Shown piece after piece: positions 25,871 through 34,982 of a stretch of DNA of 40,089 nt. The notes below the pieces were generated by a model. It had not been told where the DNA came from. It ran no database searches and saw nothing but the letters and a program-made list of their open reading frames with translations. Each line of letters opens with the position of its first letter. The stretch's first letter is position 1. The stretch comes from an uncultured Bacteroidota bacterium (GTDB taxonomy: Bacteria > Bacteroidota > Bacteroidia > UKL13-3). A program made the position numbers and the translations under genes. The DNA lies in contig CAIUDH010000011.1 of assembly GCA_903897855.1 (NCBI GenBank), positions 1 through 40,089 of the forward strand. The letters are read 5' to 3'.

Positions 25871-25897
25871 CGCTTTCATAGCTTTGAAACGTTGAGA
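25864..25897. repeat. Imperfect inverted repeat at the CotH gene promoter
   Basis: TCTCAA-c-CG-c-TTTCA (25864-25878) and TGAAACGTTGAGA (25885-25897) form 13 base pairs around a six-base centre, with two single-C bulges in one arm. It covers the -33 box of the CotH gene promoter and extends upstream, so a regulator-binding site is possible. No T run follows on either strand. Confidence 0.4.
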
Positions 25898-25979
25898 ATA
25901 ATTGCAACTTATCGAATGAATCGTCATGGTGATAGCCTCGACATGGCTTACCCATTCAATAACTCAGCCTAATTAAAAG

Positions 25980-26017
25980 AAAAGATCCCGGCAACCTTGA
26001 TGGCTCCGGGATCTTTT
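25980..26017 (-). terminator. Terminator downstream of the M16 peptidase gene
   Basis: A perfect 12-base-pair inverted repeat (AAAAGATCCCGG/CCGGGATCTTTT) with a 14-base loop starts 23 nt past the M16 stop. The A/T-rich ends give a U-run in either direction. Confidence 0.85.
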
Positions 26018-26039
26018 AATTTACAGATTCTAAACGTTA

Positions 26040-28859
26040 TTAATTTCCGTTTTTATCTACTTCTACTACTTTAAATCCACGTTTTTCGATGCTTTTCTTT
26101 GATAGTTTCTTGTCGGAAACAATCACAATCACCATATTATCGGGCAATAAATATTTTTTAGCATACTCGTTTATTTGCTCTTTGGTCATGTTTTTCACCA
26201 GCTCGTTTTGCTCGTCGCTATAGTTGGTAGGTAAGCCATACTCTTGCAAGCGAAACAAGAATCCCGCTTTCTGACCCGAGGTCTCGTACTTTAATCCATC
26301 GCTGCTGGTATACGATTTTTTCGCGAAGGCCAATTCATCGTCGGTAATTCCACCGGAGATATATTTGCGCATCACATCGAGTCCTTCAACCAAGGCACTG
26401 TCGCAGGCAGTGCCACGCAAACTGGCGCTGATAGAGAACTGACCGGAGTTCTTATTACCACCAAATCCGCCATAGATACCATAAGTATAACCTTTCTCTT
26501 CACGCAAATCTAAATTCAAACGTCCTAAGAAGCTTCCACTGAAAGAGAAATTCATTAAATTAGCTTTAAAATATTCGCCATTATAATCGAAAGGAAGAGC
26601 AGGATATCCCATAATGATATTCGCATCGGTAGCATCAATCATATTTACAAAATAGACCGTCGTCTTGGCCGGTTTCATTACATCGGCAAAGGTAGGCAGG
26701 GTATAAGGCTTAGCCACCCAGCTCTTCAAAAATCCTAACTTAGCAAACAAGGCATCTTCATCGATATCTCCAGCAAACACGATGGTGGCATTCGAAGGAT
26801 TATAATAATTATTATAGTAATCTTTTATGTCCTTCATCTCGATGGCTGTGATGGTGCTCTCATCACCTAAATAGTAATTTCCCAAGGCCGATCCCGGATA
26901 GATTAATTTATTAAATACCTTAGAAGCGATAAGACTTCCATTTCTAAATTCAGATCTGAATCCTTGTTTGGTTTCACGTTTAATTCTTCTTAAGGCTTTA
27001 TCATCGAAACGAGGGTGATTCAAGGCTTCGTCCAATAATGCAAGGGTGGCATCAAGATTTTTCACTAAACACGAAACGCTGATATTGGTTCCTGTAGCCC
27101 CACCACTAAAGCCTACACTGCTGCCCAAGCGGTCTAATTCAGCCTCAAACTGTTCGGCTGTATATTTTTGTGTGCCTTCATTCATCATCGCTGCCGTAAG
27201 CACTCCCAATCCGAGTTTCTTTGCAGGGTCGAGCTGAGCGCCCCCTTTCAGGTTAATTGAGATCGTGATGGTAGGCGACTCACTTGTTTTTGTTCCAATG
27301 GCTTTTAAACCGTTATCAAAATTGTATTTCTTAAATGAGGGTACCAAGGCATTTTTATAAGCCCCTACTTCAGGTCTTTTAAATCGGTCGAAATTATCGG
27401 CCGGACGAACATAGGTAAGTTTGCCATAACCGTCATCGACATTGCCTGATAAAGGATTCTCTGCCGTTTTAATTTTCTCTTTTCCTTCATCCTGGCTTTT
27501 AGGACGAACTAACGTAATTAAGCATTTTCTACCTTTAATATATTTCGCATACACACGCATGATATCGGCTTTGGTCACATTTTGGTAGCGTGCTCTTTCC
27601 GACTGTACATTTTGTTTGTTATCGGTGTTAGCCCACCAACGTGCCAATAAATTGGCTTTACCAAAACAACTTTCATTGGTACGTGCATAACCCATTTCCT
27701 GAGCCCCTTTTAATCTTTCTAAATCGGCATCCGTGAAGCCTTTGGTTTCAAAATCATTCAGTGCATCGCGCAGTCGGGCTTCATATTCTCCGTATACTTT
27801 CGATTCGTCGGCACTTCCATCAGGGTAAGGCAAGATTCCTAAATCAAAAGAACCAGCCAACTCATTGGTGCCATGAGAAGCAAAGGATTGACCTAATTCC
27901 TGATCGTCAAACTTCTTATAAAGAATACTGTTCTTACCCGATCCCATCAGCTGACTTAAAAAATCCAAAGCCGGCTCGTCGGGGTGATACATGGGCACGG
28001 TTGGGAATGTCATATTGATTAAAGGAAGATAAACGTTATCTTCCATGTTGGCGTATTTATCTTCAGGTAAAACAACCGCTTCTACTTTCATCTTCCGCAC
28101 CTCCGGACCTTTTTGGATATTACCAAAATATTTGTCTACCATTAGCAAAGCCTCTTGTATGTTAATATCGCCAGCCAATACCAAGCAGGCATTATTTGGA
28201 GCATACCAACGAAGGAAAAAACGTTGCACATCTTCGAGTTTAGCGCTATTCAGATCGTTTACATAACCTATTACCGGCCAGCTATATGGATGTCCGGCGG
28301 GGTACAGCGCCGCATTCGCCACTTCGCTTACGCGGGCATATGGACGGTTATCCCAGTTTTGAGATTTTTCATTTTTAACAGCATCGCGTTGATTCTCGAA
28401 TTTTTTTACCGTTAACGAATCTAACAAGTATCCCATACGATCACTCTCCAACCATAAGGCGGTAGCCAAGTGGTTGCTAGGAACGGTTTCATAATAGTGC
28501 GTCAAGTCTTCTTCGGTATTGCCGTTTTGTTGGCCAGAGCCAATCTCTGATGAAATTTTAAAATGTTGCTCATCGGCGATATGACCAGATCCTTGAAACA
28601 TCATGTGTTCGAAGAAATGAGCAAAACCAGAACGGCCTGCCGCTTCCCGAGCACTTCCCACATGATAGGTTACACGCACTGCAACCAAGGGGTCGCTATG
28701 GTCTTCATGCAAGATAATGGTGAGCCCATTGGGCAACTTGTATTTTTCGTAGGCAATAGTATATTCTCCTTGCTTGCGATCAACTTTTTCTACTAAGGTA
28801 GCTTGCGAGAAAGCACCAACAGTAAAAAATAAAAAAAGTAGGGTTTTAAAGGTACGCAT
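26040..28859 (-). CDS. M16 family zinc metallopeptidase (two-domain, secreted)
   Basis: A pitrilysin/insulinase-type peptidase. From the ATG at 28859 it has 939 residues with a signal peptide (1-19, ending GAFSQ); the frame runs nine residues further upstream, which would spoil the signal. The N-terminal half carries the inverted zinc motif HFFEH (His81, Glu84, His85) with the distal glutamate region about 75 residues on. The C-terminal half (about 500-939) repeats the fold without an HxxEH, so it is the non-catalytic partner domain. It is probably periplasmic, degrading peptides. No T9SS tail is present. A strong terminator follows. Confidence 0.93.
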   Translation of the reverse strand: MRTFKTLLFLFFTVGAFSQATLVEKVDRKQGEYTIAYEKYKLPNGLTIILHEDHSDPLVAVRVTYHVGSAREAAGRSGFAHFFEHMMFQGSGHIADEQHFKISSEIGSGQQNGNTEEDLTHYYETVPSNHLATALWLESDRMGYLLDSLTVKKFENQRDAVKNEKSQNWDNRPYARVSEVANAALYPAGHPYSWPVIGYVNDLNSAKLEDVQRFFLRWYAPNNACLVLAGDINIQEALLMVDKYFGNIQKGPEVRKMKVEAVVLPEDKYANMEDNVYLPLINMTFPTVPMYHPDEPALDFLSQLMGSGKNSILYKKFDDQELGQSFASHGTNELAGSFDLGILPYPDGSADESKVYGEYEARLRDALNDFETKGFTDADLERLKGAQEMGYARTNESCFGKANLLARWWANTDNKQNVQSERARYQNVTKADIMRVYAKYIKGRKCLITLVRPKSQDEGKEKIKTAENPLSGNVDDGYGKLTYVRPADNFDRFKRPEVGAYKNALVPSFKKYNFDNGLKAIGTKTSESPTITISINLKGGAQLDPAKKLGLGVLTAAMMNEGTQKYTAEQFEAELDRLGSSVGFSGGATGTNISVSCLVKNLDATLALLDEALNHPRFDDKALRRIKRETKQGFRSEFRNGSLIASKVFNKLIYPGSALGNYYLGDESTITAIEMKDIKDYYNNYYNPSNATIVFAGDIDEDALFAKLGFLKSWVAKPYTLPTFADVMKPAKTTVYFVNMIDATDANIIMGYPALPFDYNGEYFKANLMNFSFSGSFLGRLNLDLREEKGYTYGIYGGFGGNKNSGQFSISASLRGTACDSALVEGLDVMRKYISGGITDDELAFAKKSYTSSDGLKYETSGQKAGFLFRLQEYGLPTNYSDEQNELVKNMTKEQINEYAKKYLLPDNMVIVIVSDKKLSKKSIEKRGFKVVEVDKNGN

Positions 28860-28975
28860 AATCTGATTTTTGTAATATGAGTGCAATATTATAAATTAAA
28901 ATGGAGTTAGCGTAAATTTCTCGGCTATTTGCAAGAGGAAAAATTGATTTTTTAGCCCAATTAGCAAAAAGAAAT

Positions 28976-29015
28976 CGGAATATCACCCCGAGAGGGGCAG
29001 TAGCTCCGTTGATAT
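28976..29015. other. Compact structured intergenic element upstream of the selD unit
   Basis: On the plus strand ATATCA (28980-28985) and TGATAT (29010-29015) enclose a CCCC-GAGA-GGGG hairpin with a GNRA-type loop (28986-28997). CGGA (28976-28979) can pair with TCCG (29005-29008) across that stem, which would make a pseudoknot or an alternative fold. It lies 50 nt upstream of the -7 box preceding the small Cys-rich ORF. No known riboswitch class is recognised, and a dispersed repeat is equally possible. Confidence 0.4.
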
Positions 29016-29064
29016 GAAATAACATCCTTCATTTTCCGACCACTTACTACTGAACACTATTCTT

Positions 29065-29072
29065 TACCTTTG
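29065..29072 (+). promoter_or_regulatory. Candidate -7 box for the Cys-rich peptide / selD unit
   Basis: TACCTTTG fits TAnnTTTG and ends seven bases before the ATG at 29080, implying a nearly leaderless transcript. No clear TTTG lies 19-21 nt upstream. Confidence 0.5.
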
Positions 29073-29079
29073 CCTTCTT

Positions 29080-29235
29080 ATGTTACTGCTACAATATATC
29101 ATCATCGCTCTTCTGGCACTGGCTGCTCTGTTTTTTATATTTAAAAAGCTAAAAGCGCAAGTTACTGCAGAAGATTGTGGTTCTGGCTGCGGTAAATGCG
29201 GCATTGCAAAATCTTTCGACGATATTCATGGATAA
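29080..29235 (+). CDS. Small Cys-rich single-span membrane protein coupled to selD
   Basis: A 51-residue ORF with one hydrophobic helix (about 2-21), a basic stop-transfer patch (KKLKAQ) and a short cytoplasmic tail with three cysteines spaced C-x3-C-x2-C (CGSGCGKC, 33-40). It resembles the FeoB-associated Cys-rich membrane peptides in size and layout, but no feo genes are nearby. Its stop overlaps the selD start (ATGGATAA, eight bases shared), so the two should be co-translated. A -7 box sits seven bases upstream of the ATG. A role in metal or selenium handling is inferred from context only. Confidence 0.7.
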   Translation: MLLLQYIIIALLALAALFFIFKKLKAQVTAEDCGSGCGKCGIAKSFDDIHG

Positions 29236-30259
29236 AATACGACTCACCCAATTCTCCACGAGCTCAGGCTGTGGATGCAAAATTGCGCCTGCTGTTTTAC
29301 ACGGCATTTTAAACAACCAGTTTCAAACCAATAATGCCAATGTGCTTGTTGGCATTGATAGTTTTGATGATGCCACCGTTATTGCCATTAATGAAACCGA
29401 TTGCATTGTAAGCACCACCGATTTTTTCACCCCACTGGTGAATGATGCTTTTGAGTTTGGCTGTATTGCGGCCGCCAATGCCATTAGTGATGTGTATGCC
29501 ATGGGTGGTAAACCCATTTCGGCTATCAGTGTTTTGGGGTTTCCGGTGGATAAAATTCAGCCCGAAATTATTAAAGAAATTATGGCTGGAGGTCAGAGCA
29601 AATGTATAGAAGCGGGTATCACCATCTCGGGAGGCCATAGCATCACAGCTCCTGAGCCATTTTTCGGCTTATGTGTTACCGGAATTATCAAAAAAGAAAA
29701 CATTAAACGCAATAATACAGCCCAAGCCGGCGATAAAATATACCTCACCAAACCCTTAGGTACCGGCGTTTTTAGTGCTGCCCTAAAACGTGACATTTTG
29801 GAGGAGAGCCATTATAAAATATTTTTTAATAACGCGTCGAAATTAAATTCTATTGGCGAAATATTAGGCACCAAACCGTTCGTACATGCCATGACCGATG
29901 TCACTGGTTTTGGGCTTTTAGGGCATTTGGTGGAGATGAGCGAAGGAAGTACCTTGTCGGCAGAAATTACCGCTGCCAAGGTACCTTTGCTCCCGAACCT
30001 ACAAGCGTATATCGAAAAATCGTGCATCCCTGCGAGTGTTTACCGCAATTGGAATGCCTGTGAGAAAAAAATACATGGCCTGTTGCCCGAAAGTTTCGTC
30101 CCTTTCAACGACCCCCAAACCAATGGTGGCTTGCTTATTGCGGTCGACCCAGCATTTGAGGAGGAGTTCGTTAACACACTCCATACCAACGGAATGTTAC
30201 AGGTATACGAAATTGGAGTGATGAAAGAACAAAATGAATTTAGTGTCTATTTCGTTTAA
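29228..30259 (+). CDS. selD: Selenide, water dikinase (selenophosphate synthetase)
   Basis: Makes selenophosphate from selenide and ATP, the selenium donor for selenocysteine or for tRNA selenouridine. From the ATG at 29228 it has 343 residues, near the usual length. The N-terminal active-site loop SGCGCK carries Cys15 and Lys18, equivalent to E. coli Cys17 and Lys20. The metal/ATP-binding segments (VGIDSFDDA, STTDFFTP, AANAISDVYAMGGKP, SGGHSI) are intact. The catalytic position is cysteine, not selenocysteine. The frame is open 17 codons upstream, but those residues overlap the small Cys-rich ORF and do not match SelD. No selA, selB or mnmH lies in the window. Confidence 0.95.
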   Translation: MDKIRLTQFSTSSGCGCKIAPAVLHGILNNQFQTNNANVLVGIDSFDDATVIAINETDCIVSTTDFFTPLVNDAFEFGCIAAANAISDVYAMGGKPISAISVLGFPVDKIQPEIIKEIMAGGQSKCIEAGITISGGHSITAPEPFFGLCVTGIIKKENIKRNNTAQAGDKIYLTKPLGTGVFSAALKRDILEESHYKIFFNNASKLNSIGEILGTKPFVHAMTDVTGFGLLGHLVEMSEGSTLSAEITAAKVPLLPNLQAYIEKSCIPASVYRNWNACEKKIHGLLPESFVPFNDPQTNGGLLIAVDPAFEEEFVNTLHTNGMLQVYEIGVMKEQNEFSVYFV

Positions 30260-30335
30260 AAAAGGGCTTCTTCTTTAGAAACTTGTTCGGCTTCTCCACG
30301 AAATTCTCATCTTGTCGCATGTCCTTGGCATGAAG

Positions 30336-30857
30336 CTATAAATATTTTTTTTCGATGACCTGAGCATGGTGTACAATATGCCCGTAGGCCATATACCCAA
30401 TGGAACGTACACTCACCGAAGCATTATTGGCTTTACCTTGCAACCTGGTTTCATCGACCGTTAAGGTTTTCAAAAACTCAATTGTGTTTCTACGCAACGC
30501 ATCAAACTCGTCCATAAAGGATTGTTTCGTGCGCAGCGACGAATTTACATGAGCAGCAAATTCATTCTGATTGAAACCTGGAATTTCCATCTGTCCGTGA
30601 CGAACAAAATTGAGCATGCGATAACAAAAAATTCGTTCGGTATCGATGAGGTGCTGTATCACTTGAGCTACAGTCCATTTCCCTTCGGCATAGCAGTAAT
30701 TCAATTTTTCCGAGGTGATTTGTTCGATAAAACGAATGAAAAATTTTCTCTGCTCCTCTAATTCATAAATTAAATCTTCGGAAGGCACGAGCCCTATATA
30801 ATAGGCATAGTATTCGGGATGCTCTACGGCCAAAGGTTTTGATATTAGTATTGTCAT
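30336..30857 (-). CDS. DinB family protein
   Basis: A 173-residue four-helix-bundle protein of the DinB/YfiT-like superfamily. Metal ligands are His69 in VIQHLIDTER and the pair His160/His164 in GHIVHHAQV, the usual three-His set. Members are metal-dependent and often thiol-transfer or stress related, but this one's substrate is unknown. The start at 30857 is chosen because the longer frame (to 30986) would run into tRNA-Leu and adds a non-homologous leader. It converges on selD. Confidence 0.85.
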   Translation of the reverse strand: MTILISKPLAVEHPEYYAYYIGLVPSEDLIYELEEQRKFFIRFIEQITSEKLNYCYAEGKWTVAQVIQHLIDTERIFCYRMLNFVRHGQMEIPGFNQNEFAAHVNSSLRTKQSFMDEFDALRRNTIEFLKTLTVDETRLQGKANNASVSVRSIGYMAYGHIVHHAQVIEKKYL

Positions 30858-30980
30858 ATTATTGCAAATATGTAAATCTTTAAACAAATAAAGAGAGTTT
30901 ATTTTGTTATTTTCGCCGTTCGAATACCAATAGCGTGCTTCGCAAGTGGCATTCTTTGAAACTCGAAAACAACCATAGAG

Positions 30981-31062
30981 GCCCACGTGGTGGAATTGGT
31001 AGACACGCTACCTTGAGGTGGTAGTTCCGAAAGGTGTAGGAGTTCGAGTCTCCTCGTGGGTA
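30981..31062 (+). tRNA. tRNA-Leu (anticodon GAG)
   Basis: An 82-nt class II tRNA. The acceptor stem is GCCCACG/CGTGGGT with a G-U first pair and discriminator A. The anticodon stem CTACC/GGTAG closes the loop TTGAGGT, giving anticodon GAG. A variable arm follows, then the T-arm AGGAG-TTCGAGT-CTCCT. The CCA end is not encoded. A terminator follows within 10 nt. Confidence 0.95.
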
Positions 31063-31069
31063 CGTTAAA

Positions 31070-31096
31070 AACCCGCTTCAACAGCGGGTTTTTTTT
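31070..31096 (+). terminator. Terminator of tRNA-Leu(GAG)
   Basis: The eight-base-pair stem AACCCGCT/AGCGGGTT with a five-base loop is followed by a T run through 31096. Confidence 0.9.
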
Positions 31097-31375
31097 ATGT
31101 AATAAGGCCAAGATAGCATTGTTAATCTTTAAAACTGCAAATAATTTTTTTAATGAAATGATTTCTCTATATTCGCTCTTAAATAAACTAAAAACCAATT
31201 TCTTCTCTTTGCGATAAGATTTATTGCATGCCAAAATTCCGAGCATATAGGGTATATCTCTATTTCTTGAACCTTTAGGTTCCTCAATTTCAGCAACCAT
31301 TTCGTTTTACTTTTTTCAGCAATTACTGTGCATGCCATGAATTACGCAGTATAAATTCACTTTAAAAAAATAATT
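31097..31375. other. AT-rich intergenic region without a recognised gene
   Basis: I see no supported gene between the tRNA terminator and the next ORF. A small hairpin GAACC-TTTA-GGTTC lies at 31269-31282 without a T run. Possible minus-strand ORFs have no recognisable content, and the longest would run through the tRNA. Confidence 0.5.
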
Positions 31376-34300
31376 ATGATGAAACAGTTTTTCAGAACAT
31401 TAAATAATTTAACTCGAAAAATATTTACACCAAAATTCAGAAACTTCGCAAATTTATTGCTGGTCATATTACCTTTAACAACTTTTAAATTGACAGCCCA
31501 AATCGCGCCCGTAATTCAATGGGCCAATAATAAAAATTTCAATAATGGGGAGGATTGGAATATGAGAGCAATGAACACCAGTGACGGGAGTTATTTAATG
31601 GGTGGCTATGTTGAGATTGCAAATCGCTATGGTAACGGTATAGATTTTCTTATACCCGGATTAATAAAGATGAATAAAAACGGAGATGAATTATGGAGAT
31701 ATCAAAGTCAGTTTTATATGGATGGCAGTGATACTATCGATCCATTCAATTTTGTAAATAAAATGATTGAAGTATCTGATGGTTATATTTTTGTATCTCA
31801 AGCCTTGCTGAAAAGTGAAAAGTTTGCAAAAATTTGTGTAACGAAGATTGCAAAGGACGATGGCTCATTAGTTTCAGGCTTCCCAATTGTATTAAATGAT
31901 GGTGATGACAGCGCCAGATTGCGTTGGCCGGATATAATCGCATTGAATAGTGGAGATTTTATTATTACATGTGCATCTTCAACCTACGGTACTGCATATC
32001 AGGGTGGGGCGGCTAATACAGGCAAAGTGGGTATCTATGCCTTCAAGTTAAACTCTTCTTTTAGTGTAACTGACAACCATTTTCTGTCTTATTATTATTT
32101 TGATACACAGCATAATTCAGGGGACTATTATCAGAAGTTTGCTGAAACAAATTGCTTATGTAAAACATATCTTTATGGTACAAATCCGGATGGCACCCCC
32201 GTAAGCGGAGGAGCTGAAACCGGGTTCGCCGTATTTGCCAGTTTAGATAAAAATATAGAAATATTAAAGTGTGATAATAATTTAACAGTGAGAGATACAA
32301 AGGTTATAAATTCAGATGACTATACCGGCACCCCTTGGTTCATCCCAACTTATGACAGCGATGCTCCATTTGTTTTAACAGATGTAAATAACACCATTGT
32401 CACCGGCAATAGTAACGATCAACCATTTAATATTATCCAAACATCAACCGGGGAAATTTTAATCGCTTCATTATTCAATAAAAACGGGATGACATTTTTG
32501 GATGGTAACGATAATCCTCTTGATCCGGCTTATAATTATATCTATTCACATGCTGGTTCAAGAACCTCACCAAGCAGGAGTCTTGATTATGATTACCTAG
32601 TGCAGGGTCAAGTAGTTTTAATCAGGGTTGGGATTCATGTTGTGAGTAGTCAATTTGTTTTCGAAACAACACCGTACATAAAATATGTAGATCATTCGAG
32701 TGGCGGCGACGACTGGCCATGTGTAAGGGAAAACTATGATGGCGATTTTATTGTATCGGCGGGTGAGGCTGATATTGGTAACTTAGGCGGTACTTTATTA
32801 GATGATCAAATTCAGCAAAATCTGAAGATATTTAAATTATCCTCTAATTTAAGTACAGAATCTTATAGAAAAGGTTATCCGAGCAGCATCGGAGATGAAG
32901 GTGCTTGCAATTTCGACCATATCATCACACCCGACAATGGGATACTAATTGTGGGTGATGTAATGGGGACTACGGAGAAAGATAATTTTAACGAATTAAA
33001 ATTAGGAAATGATTGTGTGTTAAATATAGTTTCCTCAGTAGGAGCCGATGATATCGCTCACAATATAGATGTAAGCAACACTTGGCCATTTACCTTATCA
33101 GGAGGAGTTTATACAATAACAGGACTAACAGTAAAAGTAAGCGGGCAAATAAATATTCCTTCCGGGCATGATGTTCTAATTGAAAACAGCACTTTAGAAT
33201 TTGCCTCAGCTACTGATATTAGAGATTTTGACGATCCTAACCAATTCATTGGCATTAGGGTTCAATCCGGCAATACCATAACAATTAGCGGCTCAACGCT
33301 AACAAGTATTGGAAGCTGTAATTCGTTATGGGATGGCATTATTGTTAACGGTGATGCGGGCATTGGACAAGGATCTACCCAAACCAAATTGATAATCACA
33401 AATTATTATAACACGGGTACAAGCACTAATAGAATTAGTCGCATCGAAAATGCAATATTAGGAGCATCATTGCTAAGCGGGGCAATTCTAATCGCTGATA
33501 ATGGTTCTACTTTTACTAATTGCCGAAGCTCCATTTTTTTTGGTGCTTATTCGATTAATAGTGGAAGCAGCATTAAGAATTGCATCTTTGAATGCACCGC
33601 GCCAATCAATACCTATTACAAGAAAGGTCCGTATGCATTTATCGGAATTAATAATATTCAAGGAATACTGGTTGGCGGTTCTACCTTTCAAAATACTGTT
33701 ACAGCAGGTTCATTCTGTGATGACAATAGAGGCATCGGTATTTATGCCGTAGACAGCCGATTCAAAGCTATTAAAGCCAAAAGTTCATGTGATGGCACGG
33801 GCGATGGGAATACCTTTCTTAATTTAACTTATGGCATATTGCATGAAGGTTCTGACGAGGTTCAAAGGAGGGTAGATATTTGGGATAATACTTTTGAAAA
33901 TTGCCAGACATCCATTAAATTAGAAAACACATTACGGAGCAACGTATATAATAACGATATTTCCTTTTACACCAATTATTGCGATGCCGTGCCGCGTCTA
34001 AACGGTTCTAATCCAACAGCATGCAGTGGTTACAAAGGAATTTATATGAAAAACAGTTCTGATTTTATTTTGGACCATAACAGTATAACTCTTAGAAATG
34101 GAAATGATGCTGTAGAAAATGACGCTATAATAATAGATAATAGTTATGGCGATGGAACAAGCTTTAGTTTTATTTATGGCAATACAATAGAAGGCAAAGG
34201 CCAATATTCGAGGGGGGCTACTACTGAAGGTTATGTAGGATGTAAACTTTTAAATAATAACGATAAGCTTAAAATACTAGGCAATATTTTCGGAAAGGAT

Positions 34301-34969
34301 TTAGGGGGTGGGGCATATACGGATTTTGATTTTGGTATTTGGCAGAGTGCAACAGGAACATTGGGAGATCAAAATTATACTGATGGTGGAATTATTTATG
34401 CCGCAGATAATGAATTTAACGGTTTTACTACAGTAACCCCGACTAAGATTTATAGTGTAACTAATCCTATTGAATATTTTTTTTCTCCTAATACAAATAC
34501 TCCACCAACACCTTTATATGTATCATCAGGTGATGTTAATAGCCGTGTAAATCTAAATTCCCCTGGTATCCCTTTGAATGGAGCATTTGATAGCGACCCT
34601 GAAGACAATTATTATTGTGTAGAAAATGGTAAAGGAGCATTTGAGCTAGGTGATCCCGGTTCAATATTCGATAATTGGTTGCGTCTTCCGATTAATAATA
34701 ATATCCTCAACGAGGCCGCAGGGATTCAGAGGGTAAAAGAACGTTTAGAAATTATGCCTAACCCGGCAAACAATATGGCTCAAATTAATTTTACATTGTC
34801 CAATGCGAATGATTTTGTATGTTTATATAACATGCATGGTCAGCTAATAAATAAATATGACACGACTAGCAAACGGGGAAGTATTAAATTATTTACGGAA
34901 GAACTACCCGATGGAATATATTTTATTCATGCCGGAACACAGACAGCTAAACTTACTTTAACCCATTAA
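31376..34969 (+). CDS. Large T9SS-secreted protein with beta-helix-like region
   Basis: A predicted surface or secreted protein of 1197 residues. It has a long signal peptide (about 1-42, ending KLTAQ). The N-terminal half (about 45-560) has repeated aromatic/Gly segments suggesting a propeller-like fold, but I cannot assign it. Residues about 570-1030 show short repeats with Asn ladders and alternating hydrophobics (ISGSTL, FTNCRSSIFF, SIKNCIFE, VYNNDI), typical of right-handed parallel beta-helices. The last ~75 residues (MPNPANNMAQ to LTLTH) are a type A T9SS sorting domain. Base composition looks more AT-rich than in the ribosomal region. Function unknown; adhesin or glycan-binding roles are possible. 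Confidence 0.82.
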   Translation: MMKQFFRTLNNLTRKIFTPKFRNFANLLLVILPLTTFKLTAQIAPVIQWANNKNFNNGEDWNMRAMNTSDGSYLMGGYVEIANRYGNGIDFLIPGLIKMNKNGDELWRYQSQFYMDGSDTIDPFNFVNKMIEVSDGYIFVSQALLKSEKFAKICVTKIAKDDGSLVSGFPIVLNDGDDSARLRWPDIIALNSGDFIITCASSTYGTAYQGGAANTGKVGIYAFKLNSSFSVTDNHFLSYYYFDTQHNSGDYYQKFAETNCLCKTYLYGTNPDGTPVSGGAETGFAVFASLDKNIEILKCDNNLTVRDTKVINSDDYTGTPWFIPTYDSDAPFVLTDVNNTIVTGNSNDQPFNIIQTSTGEILIASLFNKNGMTFLDGNDNPLDPAYNYIYSHAGSRTSPSRSLDYDYLVQGQVVLIRVGIHVVSSQFVFETTPYIKYVDHSSGGDDWPCVRENYDGDFIVSAGEADIGNLGGTLLDDQIQQNLKIFKLSSNLSTESYRKGYPSSIGDEGACNFDHIITPDNGILIVGDVMGTTEKDNFNELKLGNDCVLNIVSSVGADDIAHNIDVSNTWPFTLSGGVYTITGLTVKVSGQINIPSGHDVLIENSTLEFASATDIRDFDDPNQFIGIRVQSGNTITISGSTLTSIGSCNSLWDGIIVNGDAGIGQGSTQTKLIITNYYNTGTSTNRISRIENAILGASLLSGAILIADNGSTFTNCRSSIFFGAYSINSGSSIKNCIFECTAPINTYYKKGPYAFIGINNIQGILVGGSTFQNTVTAGSFCDDNRGIGIYAVDSRFKAIKAKSSCDGTGDGNTFLNLTYGILHEGSDEVQRRVDIWDNTFENCQTSIKLENTLRSNVYNNDISFYTNYCDAVPRLNGSNPTACSGYKGIYMKNSSDFILDHNSITLRNGNDAVENDAIIIDNSYGDGTSFSFIYGNTIEGKGQYSRGATTEGYVGCKLLNNNDKLKILGNIFGKDLGGGAYTDFDFGIWQSATGTLGDQNYTDGGIIYAADNEFNGFTTVTPTKIYSVTNPIEYFFSPNTNTPPTPLYVSSGDVNSRVNLNSPGIPLNGAFDSDPEDNYYCVENGKGAFELGDPGSIFDNWLRLPINNNILNEAAGIQRVKERLEIMPNPANNMAQINFTLSNANDFVCLYNMHGQLINKYDTTSKRGSIKLFTEELPDGIYFIHAGTQTAKLTLTH

Positions 34970-34982
34970 GTGCTTAAAGAAT

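Noticed and set aside
29228-30259. Selenocysteine in SelD (in-frame TGA at the active site)
   Set aside because: The catalytic position is encoded by a Cys codon and no in-frame TGA exists in selD or in the small ORF before it.
30899-31300. Minus-strand open frame of about 130 codons
   Set aside because: It runs straight through tRNA-Leu(GAG) and its terminator and has no recognisable protein motif.
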